This document shows positions 24,475 to 33,927 of a DNA stretch of 47,554 bases, piece by piece. Below the pieces are notes generated by a model, which did no database searches, was not told the origin of the DNA, and saw nothing but the letters and a program-made list of their open reading frames with translations. A program made the position numbers and the translations under genes. Position 1 is the stretch's first letter; each line of letters begins with the position of its first letter. Origin of the DNA: Candidatus Galligastranaerophilus faecipullorum (GTDB lineage Bacteria > Cyanobacteriota > Vampirovibrionia > Gastranaerophilales > Gastranaerophilaceae); the NCBI GenBank assembly GCA_018713115.1, contig DVFS01000050.1, forward strand, positions 1 through 47,554, read 5' to 3'.

Positions 24475-26367
24475 TTATTCAACTTCCGGCGGCAAATCCG
24501 CTTCGGGTTCAGAGAAGTAGTTAACCATCATGAATGTATCGTCATTTGAAAAATTATAATAAAGGGTTGCAAGATAGCGTCCTGAGCCTAAAGAGCCTAT
24601 TTTACCGCCTGATAGTTTTACTTTTGAATAATCAAGAGCCTTAATATCAATAATTACTTCCTGCTCGGTATAAATGCTTAAATAAAAAATTCCCATACCG
24701 CTTTTGGGAAAATTTACATCCTTTTTTAAAAAGTAAGTTTGATCGTAGGAAGTTTTACCAAGGTCATAGAACTTGTTTGACAGATTTAATTCAATTGTAT
24801 TTGTATAAATAAGTTCAAGCTCGCAATTTTGACTTTTCCCCGTTATACTCTTTGAAAAATCGTCATTAAAACCGTTTGAATTGTATTCATAGTTATTAAT
24901 TTCTGCGGCCTGGTTTGATTTTTTATAATCCGCAAAAGGAACAATATTTTTATTTTCCCACTCGGTTTGTTCTTCATATTTTGCCTTTGTCTGCCTTATC
25001 GGACTTGCCGTATTAATCCAGAGGCAGGGAAGCTGGGAACTTGAGATATTTGCGGGCTCATTATCCGCATATTTAATACTTTTAAATGCTTTAATATTTC
25101 CGTTCTCATCAATTCCAAAATATATTGTTGTGTTTGTATCAACAGGCTCATCCGGCACGCTTGCAAGTGTTTTAAGCGTTTTTGTATAACCGTTTGCAAA
25201 TGTAACCACGGCGGGATTTTCTTCTGAAATATTAAATCCATAGTCGCATAAAATGCCATCAGTAGCCCCGAGATTAACACATAAAGGTGCAAGCCCGAAA
25301 AATCCCGCCCCTGCTTCACCGCCTCCGCTTAATTCTTTTATAAACTCTATGCCGTCTTCGTTGATGTTGGACAATGAACAATCAAGCGGATTTCCAACGG
25401 CGCTTGCAGTGTTTTGCGCCACCTGCGCCCAGTGTCTGGCCGAGTATGTGTTATTTTCAACAGGTGCATTAAAATCATTCTGGGCATATTTTTTCGCTAA
25501 ATCCGCAGATGCAGCCGCCTCTGAAACATTAACATTTATATTTTCTGCCAGATTTTCAATATCTTCAATTGCCTGTGCTTTATCTGTAGTTATGGCGTCT
25601 TTTGCACTTTCAAGGGTCTGAGATATTATACTTTGTGCACTTATAGAATCTTGTTCAATTGTATTTAATGCGGAGTTTAGTTCGTTATTTATTTGAGATG
25701 CCGCATTTAATGTTTTTGTGTTGATTTCACCAATTGCGCCGAGCTTTTTTTCTTCTATTTTCTCCTGAGCCTGATATGTTTTGTTTTGAATATCAAATGC
25801 CGTATTAATCGCAAGTTCTTCGATTTCATCAGCTTTTTCTTCTGCAGTATTTGCACACTGTATTGCCGTATTTGCCGCATTTTCCGCCTTGACTGCCGAA
25901 TTTGCGGCGCTGATTTGTGCCTGCTGCAGTGATGATACAAGTTCATCCGGGCTTATATCCGACCCCTCTTGAATTTTTACCGAGCGTTCCACGCCTCTGT
26001 TTAAAATTTTTATAAGCTTGACAATATAATCAAAAGTTTTTTCCAAAATATTCATATCAAGCTTATCAGATGTGCCAAAGGGTGTTGCCTGTTCAATAGG
26101 AAGTGATAAAAATAACGATATTACTTCATCCTCGTCAAGAGTGCTGTACAAAGAGCCCTCGAGCGGAAAAATTATATATCCGCCGTTTTCGTTTCCTATG
26201 CCGTGTATGGAGTAGTCAACATTTAAAACAAGCTGTGTTTGCCTGCCGTATTTATCGGAATGCATAACAATAAGCTGATTCTCATTTTCAATTGTCAAAT
26301 CGTAATCAAACTGCACAGCGGAATTATTCCCGCTGTAATTATTGAACGGGGGTATATCGGGTATCAT
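24475..26367 (-). CDS. Phage tail fibre protein
   Basis: 630 residues. The first 130 residues resemble the virion-attachment domain of T7-type tail fibres, with LVLNVDYSIHGIGNENGGYI and later NRGVERSVKI. Residues 140-300 form a long Ala/Glu/Asn-rich coiled-coil shaft, with ARHWAQVAQNTA at its end as in many fibres. The C-terminal half is beta-rich and would bind the host surface. AAAGGAAA precedes the ATG. It is the last structural gene before the lysis cassette. The T7-like assignment is by pattern, not alignment. Confidence 0.8.
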   Translation of the reverse strand: MIPDIPPFNNYSGNNSAVQFDYDLTIENENQLIVMHSDKYGRQTQLVLNVDYSIHGIGNENGGYIIFPLEGSLYSTLDEDEVISLFLSLPIEQATPFGTSDKLDMNILEKTFDYIVKLIKILNRGVERSVKIQEGSDISPDELVSSLQQAQISAANSAVKAENAANTAIQCANTAEEKADEIEELAINTAFDIQNKTYQAQEKIEEKKLGAIGEINTKTLNAASQINNELNSALNTIEQDSISAQSIISQTLESAKDAITTDKAQAIEDIENLAENINVNVSEAAASADLAKKYAQNDFNAPVENNTYSARHWAQVAQNTASAVGNPLDCSLSNINEDGIEFIKELSGGGEAGAGFFGLAPLCVNLGATDGILCDYGFNISEENPAVVTFANGYTKTLKTLASVPDEPVDTNTTIYFGIDENGNIKAFKSIKYADNEPANISSSQLPCLWINTASPIRQTKAKYEEQTEWENKNIVPFADYKKSNQAAEINNYEYNSNGFNDDFSKSITGKSQNCELELIYTNTIELNLSNKFYDLGKTSYDQTYFLKKDVNFPKSGMGIFYLSIYTEQEVIIDIKALDYSKVKLSGGKIGSLGSGRYLATLYYNFSNDDTFMMVNYFSEPEADLPPEVE

Positions 26368-26383
26368 TTATGTTTCCTTTCTT

Positions 26384-27724
26384 TTAATCTTCGCCGGCTG
26401 CTTTTCTTGCCTGATAATCCGAGTATCCCAGAAGCTTCATTACTCCTTTGCCTGTTTCTCCTTCATAAAAATCAATTGCGGAACTTCCCATATTAACAAT
26501 GGTTGAAGCGGGAATACCTGTTGTAGCGTCTGTTATATCGGTCATTGCATTAAGCCAAGTATCAAGTTCAATGCCTTCTAATCCGTCTTTTTGCGCTTCA
26601 AGAATTAATTTATTTATATCGCGCGGTATTTTATCAAGACCTTTTGCGGAATTTAAAACAGGTTTTTCAAGTAAAGCATTTAAAATTGCCTGATAAATAC
26701 TTCCGATAAAAATAATTGACTGGGAATTTAAATCAAAAACCGACATAACGGCTTCATTCGCAAATTCTTCCCACTCGCCTGCCGCTAAACCCAGAATCCA
26801 GACATAGGGGTTTGCAACCATACGGTATAAGAAATTATTGAAAACCGTATAAATTAAAACGGTTTTTATCATCTGCCCACTGCTTATATCACCGTTAGCA
26901 CGTGCTATTATGGCGTCGGCTGCCTTTCTGAAATACTGATTTGTTGTATTTTGAAATGCATAATACAATCTGAAAATCGGGTTATTACTTCTTTGAAATT
27001 CGCTTAGTGATGATGTTGTAGCTGCCTGCTGAGCTCTGCTTACTTCCAATACAAATTCCTTGAAGGCATCCTCTCTGCTCATTCCTTTTGTGTTTATAAG
27101 ATAATCGACATAAGGTTTACCGCCGAAGATAATAGCGCCCATATCGCCCAGTTTCACATTCAGCGAAAAGAAATCGATAAATTTTTTGCTTTTTGCAAAT
27201 CTTGAAGTTTCAACAATGCGTGCAAGTGCTTCATTTTGCGAACCCGAGCCGAAACGCTGTTTTAAATAATCGTTTTGCATCATAAATTTTATTGTTTTGC
27301 GCGGTGTTAAAAGACATTGCAAAAAACCGCCAAACCACAAGGCAGATGGCATTTTATCCGCAAAATTTATAACGGACACAAGCTGCGTAACGGTAATTTT
27401 CGGCTTTAGCGTGATTGTCGTACCTATAATATTATTTACAATTTTATTTAAAACACTGTCCAGCGCGCCAAGACGCTGAGCGCGATTGGTATATGAACAG
27501 TCCGCAATTTGTCTTAAGAAGCTTTCGTATGCTTCCGTGCCGTATTTTTCGGATATCGCAACGGCAACACTTCTGTCTTTAAATACTTTATTTAGTTTTG
27601 TAAGTTTATCTTCAAGAAGTATAAGTGCATTTGCCTTTTCGATGTGATTAAAAAGCGTTTGAAGCGGGTTAGTAAGTTTAACAGGTATTTTGGCATGTTG
27701 CTTCATTAAGCAAGTCCACAACAT
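26384..27724 (-). pseudogene. C-terminal fragment of a large phage virion or polyvalent protein
   Basis: 446 residues as read from an ATG at 27724 that lacks a ribosome site. The content (LPRKTIKFMM-like helical region, FQNTTNQYFRKA, several hydrophobic helices at 290-345, acidic tail) looks like the C-terminal part of very large ejected phage proteins. Its frame opens abruptly inside the preceding ORF, offset by one base, so the N-terminal portion is deleted or frameshifted away. Family assignment is tentative. Confidence 0.55.
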
Positions 27725-28169
27725 CTGCCAGATTGTTAATTATGTTAACTATAGGAATCCCAAGCGGTGTTGATTGTGCTACGCTTGGAAGGCTTGGTAA
27801 TCCTGCAAAGTTTTTCATATACTCATTTGCCTGTGGGAATAGCTGAGGATATTGAAGATACATTAAAACGTGACCGTTTGTAACAATGCTTAATCCTGTA
27901 AGCATTTGCATAGTAAGTGCTTTTGCATCAACCGCAGGTGCCTGAGTATATTGATAAGTTATCTCCTGAGATTCTCCTCCTTGTGGAACGTAAAATTCCG
28001 AATCTTCAGGTATTTCATAATCGATTAAATCGGAAGGACTTTTTTCGCCTGTATATATATCCCTTACTGTTTCAAAAGATTCAATTTTTGCAAAAACTGC
28101 ACTGTTTCCTTTTAGTAACAATGATGGTAATATTCCCTGTTGCAAGTTATTTTGGTTGCAGTGATGCAT
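27678..28169 (-). CDS. Unrecognised phage protein or fragment
   Basis: 163 residues with no clear ribosome site; an internal TTG near residue 10 is an alternative start. The middle is acidic (SPSDLIDYEIPEDSEFYVP), the C-terminal half Leu/Pro-rich with YLQYPQLFPQ, ending NEATCQNTC. It overlaps the next fragment by 47 bases. It could be a small intact virion protein or the remnant of a larger gene at the deletion edge. Confidence 0.5.
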   Translation of the reverse strand: MHHCNQNNLQQGILPSLLLKGNSAVFAKIESFETVRDIYTGEKSPSDLIDYEIPEDSEFYVPQGGESQEITYQYTQAPAVDAKALTMQMLTGLSIVTNGHVLMYLQYPQLFPQANEYMKNFAGLPSLPSVAQSTPLGIPIVNIINNLADVVDLLNEATCQNTC

Positions 28170-28820
28170 GGCTTTACATTAGCATACAGGCATGCAAAAC
28201 ATGTGAGTCTTTGTGTGCATTTGCTTTTAAACCATAAAAAAATAGGGGCAATCTGTTGTGGCAAACTACCCCGTATTGATGTCTGTAAAGTTAATTTGAT
28301 TAACTTTGTTTTGGTTTACAATGTGATTATTATAACAAATGCATTTTTACATGTACATATAAATTACATATTAAAGTCTAAACTTTAACAAAAAGTAACA
28401 TGTGAACATTTGATTGTCATGTAAAATAACGTCAAAGGACAGCCTGTTTGCTGCTTTTGGGCTGTTTTTGCGTATATTCTTCAATTAAAATTTCTCTCTA
28501 AAATATACCCGCCTCCCGTTGTTTTACTTTTGTGTTTATTAACTTTTGTAAAAGTTACAATATTTTTTCAAATTTAAAGGCAAATTATATTTTTTACACA
28601 TTTTATGTGCATATAAATTAAATTTACAATAAAGTGTAATTTACACTTGCCCCGTTAAAATATCTGCTGTATTGCCCTCTTTAGCCAGTTTGATGTTTGT
28701 TGTGTGTGTAATTATGCGAAAGAATTTAATTGATAAACAGTAAAAACAAAAAAGTTTAAAATGCAATTCTTATTCTGAATTTAATTTAAGTATTTACACA
28801 TCAAACATAGGAGCAAAACA
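28170..28820. other. Long AT-rich intergenic region with several palindromes
   Basis: Beyond the prophage edge, 650 bases hold no convincing gene. Visible are AAAGTTAA/TTAACTTT (28287-28307), two copies of ACATGTGA (28199-28206 and 28398-28405), a terminator-like ACAGCC/GGCTGT hairpin followed by TTTT (28439-28469), and the 17-bp palindrome at 28633. No attachment-site copy of tRNA-Asp was found here. Confidence 0.5.
28633..28649. promoter_or_regulatory. 17-bp perfect palindrome upstream of the LuxR-type gene
   Basis: AAGTGTAA, one base, then TTACACTT. It lies 172 bases before the regulator's start and may be its own operator. Confidence 0.45.
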
Positions 28821-29615
28821 TTGAAAAAACATCTTGATTCAATTGCGGATTATTACATTTTAAATTCTAAAAGAGGAAAATCTCTCAATAAAGCGGCAGG
28901 TACAAATCTGAAACCTGATTTTAAAGATGAAGGGCCGGATTTTAATGCCGTAAAAAGTGTTGTTATCGTAGATAACGATAAGCTCAAAAGGATTCATTTA
29001 AGAGAGGCGATAAAGGTAAACAAAAGCTTTAAAGTTGAATCCAATCTTGCATATGCAAATAATCTTATTAATGAACTATATACCTTAAAACCCGATATCA
29101 TTGTATTTTCTTCATTTATGTCAAATGAAGAAAATATCGATATGCTCAATAAGATAAAACAGGATTTACCTCTTGCAAAGACAATAATAGTTGCGGATAA
29201 AGCGGATGAAACACTGTTCTGCAAAGCGATAAAAGCGGGAATAAAAGCATACTGCCTGAGTGATTATACGGCGGATAAGATGTTTAATATTGTAAATAAA
29301 ATTACAAACGGAGGACATTATTATGATCATTCCATGGATGATTTGGTATACAGAGTGTTTTCCCATATGAGCAATATTAATCAACTCCCTATAGATAAAC
29401 CCATACATGAACAGCTCGGTCTTACCCAAAAAGAACTTGAAGTACTGGGTGCCATTGCAAGATATGATACCTACAAAAAAGCCGCAGAGCACCTCTTTAT
29501 ATCTCCAAGCACAATAAAAGCACACCTGAGCAATATCTACAGAAAATTCAACGTAAAAACCAAACTCCAGGCAGTACTAAAGGCATATGAAATGTTATAC
29601 GGGTTTGTGGCGTAG
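28821..29615 (+). CDS. LuxR/NarL-type regulator with a degenerate receiver domain
   Basis: 264 residues, starting at TTG after AGGAGC. After about 40 unusual residues, a receiver-like domain begins SVVIVDNDK (acidic pair kept). The phosphoacceptor position in PDIIVFSS is S97 instead of Asp, the usual Thr/Ser is A125, and the conserved Lys is replaced in AYCLSD. The domain therefore should not be phosphorylated in the normal way. The C-terminal HTH is intact: LTQKELEVLGAIARYDTYKK and SPSTIKAHLSNIYRKFNVKTK. It may respond to a ligand or partner. It overlaps the converging acetyltransferase by 21 bases. Confidence 0.87.
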   Translation: MKKHLDSIADYYILNSKRGKSLNKAAGTNLKPDFKDEGPDFNAVKSVVIVDNDKLKRIHLREAIKVNKSFKVESNLAYANNLINELYTLKPDIIVFSSFMSNEENIDMLNKIKQDLPLAKTIIVADKADETLFCKAIKAGIKAYCLSDYTADKMFNIVNKITNGGHYYDHSMDDLVYRVFSHMSNINQLPIDKPIHEQLGLTQKELEVLGAIARYDTYKKAAEHLFISPSTIKAHLSNIYRKFNVKTKLQAVLKAYEMLYGFVA

Positions 29616-30200
29616 GTTGGTGTAATTTCTTATATCGTCAAAGTGTTTTGTAACCCTGCAGGGGTTTCCTGCGGCAACACAGTTATCGGGTATAGAGCGG
29701 CTGACAACGCTGCCTGCGCCGATTACACTGTTTTCTCCTATTGTAACTCCCGGCAAGATAATTGCCCCGCCGCCAATCCAGACCCCGTCTTTTATTTCCA
29801 CCGGATCGGCACAGGTGGTATAGTAGCAGTTTGAACCGGCATTTTTCTCTTTCAATCTCTCTTCCGGTAAAAGCGGGTGATATGCAGTATATATTTGAAC
29901 ATTTGGTGCAATTAAAACCCTGTTTCCTATGATTATTTTTTCATTATCTATAAAAGTGCAGCCTGAATTTATTATTACATCGCTGCCAATAAAAATATTT
30001 TTGCCAAAATCACAAAAGAAATTTTCATCAATCAGCACATTATGCCCGACAGAACCAAAAAGTTCTTTTAAAATAACCTCTTTTTGCCCGAGGTCATCAT
30101 AATCCAGAAGGGAATATTTTTTTGTTAACGCACGCGCCCTTACATTTAAATCAAAAAGCTCTTTAGACTCGGTGTCAATATACTTATACTCTTTTTGCAT
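29595..30200 (-). CDS. Maltose/galactoside O-acetyltransferase family (hexapeptide repeat)
   Basis: 201 residues, the full length of Maa/LacA-type acetyltransferases, which transfer acetyl from acetyl-CoA to sugar hydroxyls. The N-terminal Mac domain ends near residue 60, followed by left-handed beta-helix hexapeptides such as IFIGSDVIINSG and VWIGGGAIILPGVTIGENSVIGAGS. IYTAYHPL holds the expected catalytic histidine. The C-terminus AGNPCRV is typical of the family. A single gene; the real sugar acceptor is unknown, though neighbouring epimerase and glycan genes fit surface-sugar modification. Confidence 0.88.
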   Translation of the reverse strand: MQKEYKYIDTESKELFDLNVRARALTKKYSLLDYDDLGQKEVILKELFGSVGHNVLIDENFFCDFGKNIFIGSDVIINSGCTFIDNEKIIIGNRVLIAPNVQIYTAYHPLLPEERLKEKNAGSNCYYTTCADPVEIKDGVWIGGGAIILPGVTIGENSVIGAGSVVSRSIPDNCVAAGNPCRVTKHFDDIRNYTNLRHKPV

Positions 30201-30235
30201 TTGTGCTCCTTTTTAGGTTATGTTAGCATGTATTC

Positions 30236-31081
30236 ATGAATATGAAAAGAGTTATAATAACAGGTTCTACGGGTTTAATAGGAAAAGAAGCAATTGAGCC
30301 GCTTAATAAAGCGGGGTTTGAGGTTTTTGAACTCAGGCATAATGAGTGTGATATCTTCGACCCCTCTTCTTTAAAGAGTTTTTTTGAAAAAATAAAACCG
30401 CAGTACCTGCTGCATTTTGCCTGGATTACAGGCGGGGACTACCTTGTAAATCCGTTGAATGAAAAACTTGTTGATTCAAGTATGGAAATGCTTAAAATTT
30501 TCAGGGAATTTGGCGGCAAAAGGGCGGTGTTTGCAGGAACCTGCTTTGAGTATAAGTTTAAAAACGAACCCTTAAAAGAGGATGATGAACTGAATCCCAC
30601 CACCCTGTATGCAATTTCTAAAGATAAATTAAGAAGACTGGCCGGAGAATTTTGTGATAGAAACGGCATAAGTTTCGGCTGGGGCAGAATATTTTACGTT
30701 TTCGGACGCGGCGAAAAACAGGGGCGCCTGACTTCAACAATTATAAATAATCTGTGCGAAAACAAGCCCGTTACTATAAGCTGCGGCTCGCTTTTGCGCG
30801 ATTATATGTATACCAAAGATATTGCAAATGCATTTGTAAAGTTTCTCTGTACAGAAATTACCGGATGTGTTAATATTGCCACTGGCAAACCAATAAGCCT
30901 GAGTGACTTTGCGATGACTTTTGCAAGACTGTATGGTAAAGAGGAGTTTATAATTGTCAAAAACGATATAGGTATGCAGCCTTCATTAATTGTTGCCGAT
31001 GTGACAAGGCTTAAAGAGGAAGTTGGTTTTGGCGGGTATACCAATTTTAGTGCCGCAGTAAAGGAAATTACGAGGATTTAA
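30236..31081 (+). CDS. NAD-dependent sugar epimerase/dehydratase (extended SDR)
   Basis: 281 residues. The Rossmann motif is TGSTGLIG and the catalytic YxxxK is YAISK, with FAGTCFEY carrying the preceding Ser/Thr region. Substrate is probably a nucleotide sugar, with no further detail visible. A Met two codons in (30242) is an alternative start. It lies 52 bases upstream of the AKR gene on the same strand. Confidence 0.85.
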   Translation: MNMKRVIITGSTGLIGKEAIEPLNKAGFEVFELRHNECDIFDPSSLKSFFEKIKPQYLLHFAWITGGDYLVNPLNEKLVDSSMEMLKIFREFGGKRAVFAGTCFEYKFKNEPLKEDDELNPTTLYAISKDKLRRLAGEFCDRNGISFGWGRIFYVFGRGEKQGRLTSTIINNLCENKPVTISCGSLLRDYMYTKDIANAFVKFLCTEITGCVNIATGKPISLSDFAMTFARLYGKEEFIIVKNDIGMQPSLIVADVTRLKEEVGFGGYTNFSAAVKEITRI

Positions 31082-31132
31082 TGAATTATGGAGCTGTAAC
31101 CGGCAGCTTTGTATTCAGACGAAGGAGAAGCA

Positions 31133-32281
31133 ATGAAATACAGAAAACTTGGCGGAAGCGGGCTTTTGGTCGGGGAAATAGGCATGGGGTGTGAAGGGTT
31201 TGCGGGCAAAACGGATGCTGAAATTTGTGAATTTGTTGACCTTATGGAGCTCGAGGGGGTCAACTGTATCGATTTATACTCGCCAAATCCTCAGATAAGA
31301 AAAGGCCTCGGGCGGGCCCTTGCCGGCAGAAGAGAAAAGTTTATTTTGCAATCGCACCTGTGCAGTATCTGGGAAAATGACCAATACTTGAGAACAAGAG
31401 ATATAAAAAAAGTCAAAGCCGGTTTTGAAGATATGCTGAATGAACTTAATACCGATTATATTGATATAGGCATGATTCATTACTGCGACTCTTTGAATGA
31501 CCTGGAAGATATTTTAAGCGGGCCTGTTATGCAATATGCGCTGGAACTCAAGAATTCTTGCAAGATAAAATGCATAGGGCTTAGCAGCCATAATCCGGTA
31601 GTTGCCAAAAAAGCAGTTGAGAGCGGACTTATAAGTGTTCTGATGTTTAGTATAAATCCGCTTTATGATTTACAGCCGCCGGATGAGGATGTGGAACAGT
31701 TATGGAACCCTGAAAAATATAGCGGCAGGCTTTTTAATATGGATAAAGACCGGCAGGAGCTTTATGAAATGTGTGAAAAGCTGGGTGTAGGAATTACCGT
31801 GATGAAGGCCTTTGGCGGGGGCGATTTACTTAATTGCGCTCTTTCTCCTGCAAAAGTGTCACTCACGCCCGTTCAGTGTATTCACTATGCCCTTACGCGT
31901 CCTGCGGTTGCATGTGTTATATCGGGCGCAAGAAGTATTGAAGAATTGAAAGAGAGTATCCGCTATGAAACAGCGTCTGATGATGAAAAAGATTATGCTT
32001 CAACTCTTGCCTCCTTTCCTTCAATAAGCTGGGAAGGGCACTGTATGTATTGCGGACACTGTGCGCCCTGTCCGCGCGGAATTGATGTTGCTTCGGTCAG
32101 TAAGTTTTTAAATCTCGTCAGGGCTCAGGGTGAAGTTCCTGAAACCGTTCGCGAACATTACATGGCGCTTGAGCACAAGGCGGGCGAATGCATTTCCTGC
32201 GGCGCATGTGAGAACAGATGCCCCTTTAAAGTCGAGATAAGGAAAAATATGCAAGAGGCAAAAAATGTCTTTGGAAGCTAA
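31133..32281 (+). CDS. Aldo/keto reductase with C-terminal ferredoxin domain
   Basis: 382 residues. The barrel starts KYRKLGGSGLLVGEIGMG and has CIDLYSPNP and MIHYCDS. The C-terminal domain carries two cysteine clusters, CMYCGHCAPCP and CISCGACENRCP, for [4Fe-4S]. The classical AKR tyrosine lies in DLYSP instead of DTA-x-x-Y, a variant seen in predicted oxidoreductases of this type. AAGGAG five bases before 31133 decides the start. It overlaps larE by 17 bases and so is translationally linked to it. Cytosolic, with no signal peptide. Substrate unknown. Confidence 0.87.
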   Translation: MKYRKLGGSGLLVGEIGMGCEGFAGKTDAEICEFVDLMELEGVNCIDLYSPNPQIRKGLGRALAGRREKFILQSHLCSIWENDQYLRTRDIKKVKAGFEDMLNELNTDYIDIGMIHYCDSLNDLEDILSGPVMQYALELKNSCKIKCIGLSSHNPVVAKKAVESGLISVLMFSINPLYDLQPPDEDVEQLWNPEKYSGRLFNMDKDRQELYEMCEKLGVGITVMKAFGGGDLLNCALSPAKVSLTPVQCIHYALTRPAVACVISGARSIEELKESIRYETASDDEKDYASTLASFPSISWEGHCMYCGHCAPCPRGIDVASVSKFLNLVRAQGEVPETVREHYMALEHKAGECISCGACENRCPFKVEIRKNMQEAKNVFGS

Positions 32282-33065
32282 ATTTCAAAATTTAAAAAAA
32301 TATATAAAATCCCTAAAATCTGCGGCGGTGGCTTTTTCATCCGGTGTAGACTCGACATTTTTACTTAAGGTTGCGCATGATGTGCTCGGAAATAACGTTC
32401 TTGCGCTGACGATGAAGTCTTCTCTCTGTCCTGCAAGAGAATATGTAAAGGCTGTAGAATTTTGCAGGGACAGGGGCATAGAACACGTTACGGTAGAGAT
32501 GGATGAAACCTGTATCAAGGGTTTTGTGAAAAATCCCGAAAACAGGTGTTATCTGTGCAAAAGAGAGATTTTTAAAAGTTTTTTAAACCGGGCTTCACTG
32601 CGCGGTTTAGCCTGCGTGATAGAAGGTTCAAATCTTGATGACACAAAGGACTACCGCCCCGGTTTAAAAGCGCTTGAGGAGCTTAATATAGTAAGCCCGC
32701 TTCTTAAATGTGCTCTTACAAAGGAAGAAATAAGAGTCCTCTCAAAACGTGAAGGGCTTTCAACCTGGGACAAGCCTTCTTTTGCCTGCCTTGCTTCAAG
32801 AATTCCCTATGGAGAAGTTATTACAAAAGAAAAACTTAAAATGATTGAAAAAGCCGAAGATGTCCTCCGCTCCCTTGGCTTTAGCCAATTCAGGGTGCGC
32901 TGCCACAATCATATAGCAAGGATTGAAATTTTATGCGGTGAATTTGAAAAACTTCTCTCTGTGCGTGAAAAAGTTGCGGCTGATTTTAAAAGTTTTGGTT
33001 TTAAATATGTAACAATGGATTTGCTCGGATACAGGACGGGGAGTTTAAATGAGAATCTCCACTAA
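32265..33065 (+). CDS. larE: ATP-dependent sacrificial sulfur transferase LarE
   Basis: 266 residues of the PP-loop ATPase family. LarE adenylates P2CMN and donates its own cysteine sulfur in making the nickel-pincer nucleotide cofactor. The PP-loop reads AFSSGVDSTF (Ser replacing the first Gly of SGGVDS). SFACLASRIPYGE places C175 at the position of the sacrificial cysteine of Lactobacillus plantarum LarE. RCYLCKREIF adds two more cysteines. It is overlapped by the AKR gene before it and by the transporter gene after it. larB and larC lie nearby on the opposite strand; no larA is in the window. Confidence 0.92.
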   Translation: MSLEAKFQNLKKYIKSLKSAAVAFSSGVDSTFLLKVAHDVLGNNVLALTMKSSLCPAREYVKAVEFCRDRGIEHVTVEMDETCIKGFVKNPENRCYLCKREIFKSFLNRASLRGLACVIEGSNLDDTKDYRPGLKALEELNIVSPLLKCALTKEEIRVLSKREGLSTWDKPSFACLASRIPYGEVITKEKLKMIEKAEDVLRSLGFSQFRVRCHNHIARIEILCGEFEKLLSVREKVAADFKSFGFKYVTMDLLGYRTGSLNENLH

Positions 33066-33927
33066 CGCTCTTCAAAAAGCTGCTCTCAGTGCCATTTTCT
33101 CGGCTGCACTTTATGCAGCCTGTATTCCCTGTATAAAAATTCTTGGTAAACATGTCGTCCCCGCTTTTACCGGTGCATTTTTGTATCTGGGTGCAGGATT
33201 GGGGCTTATGCTCACAATGCTTTTTAAGGGCGTAAGTGTTGAACTTGCTCTTACAAAAAAAGAAATCCCCTGGGCCGTTTCAATGGTTCTTCTGGATACC
33301 TTGGCGGTATGTGCGCTTGCCGCAGGGGTATTATTAACAAGCGGGGCGAATGTTTCGCTTCTGGGGAACTTTGAGCTGGTTGCCACTTCCTGTGCGGCAT
33401 ATTTGTTTTTTTCGGAATACATTTCAAAAAGACTTTTTGCGGCGATTATTTTAATTACTATAGCCAGCATAGTGTTGAGCTTTGAAGGTGCAGGCAGTTT
33501 TGTGTTTAATAAAGGCTCGGCTCTTGTGTTGATTTCCTGTGTCTGCTGGGGGCTTGAAAATAATTGTACAAAACGGCTCAGTTTAAAAGACACCCGCCAG
33601 ATTGCAATGATTAAAGGCTGCTTTGCGGGACTTTTCGGACTGTTTGCGGCATTTTTTGCACATAATCCTCTGCCTCAGCTAAAGTGGGCGATTCTTGTTA
33701 TGCTTACGGGATTTATGTCTTATGGCATAAGTGTAAGTTTGTACATATACGCCCAGAGGTTTCTGGGCGCGGCACGGGCCGGTGCGTATTATTCCTCAGC
33801 CCCTTTCTTCGGGGTTGTATTTTCTCTTCTGATACTTAATGAGCGGCCTGATGTAAAGTTTTATATTGCCCTTTTAATTATGCTCACTGCAAGTATCCTT
33901 GTTATTCTTGATACCAAAAACTCTTAA
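33049..33927 (+). CDS. EamA/DMT-superfamily transporter
   Basis: 292 residues with about ten hydrophobic spans arranged as two EamA repeats (about 10-140 and 150-290). Conserved-style features include the end-of-repeat FFSEYISKRLF and, in repeat two, VVFSLLILNERPDVKFY. Likely an inner-membrane exporter or metabolite transporter. It overlaps larE by 17 bases and converges on larC with a 54-base overlap. Substrate unknown; the neighbourhood does not decide it. Confidence 0.88.
   Translation: MRISTNALQKAALSAIFSAALYAACIPCIKILGKHVVPAFTGAFLYLGAGLGLMLTMLFKGVSVELALTKKEIPWAVSMVLLDTLAVCALAAGVLLTSGANVSLLGNFELVATSCAAYLFFSEYISKRLFAAIILITIASIVLSFEGAGSFVFNKGSALVLISCVCWGLENNCTKRLSLKDTRQIAMIKGCFAGLFGLFAAFFAHNPLPQLKWAILVMLTGFMSYGISVSLYIYAQRFLGAARAGAYYSSAPFFGVVFSLLILNERPDVKFYIALLIMLTASILVILDTKNS

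Larger units (their letters stand above)
23385..28169 (-). mobile_element. Prophage remnant: late/lysis genes of a podovirus-like phage
   Basis: Six consecutive minus-strand genes run from virion-protein fragments through a tail fibre, two small membrane proteins and an amidase, the order of a short-tailed phage late region. No integrase, terminase, capsid or portal gene is present within the window, and the first virion genes are disrupted, so it cannot be a complete phage. Ends are not defined by a visible repeat. Confidence 0.7.

Noticed and set aside
28199..28405. Pair of ACATGTGA boxes as regulator sites
   Set aside because: Two 8-base matches 199 bases apart in AT-rich DNA are weak evidence; kept only as a note in the intergenic entry.
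28170..28820. Attachment-site copy of the tRNA-Asp 3' end marking the far island boundary
   Set aside because: I searched this gap by eye for GGTTCGATACC and its complement and found none, so the island's right end is left undefined.
33874..33927. LarC2 continuing in another frame by programmed frameshift
   Set aside because: The frames beyond the LarC1 stop are the antisense of the EamA transporter and do not resemble LarC2.
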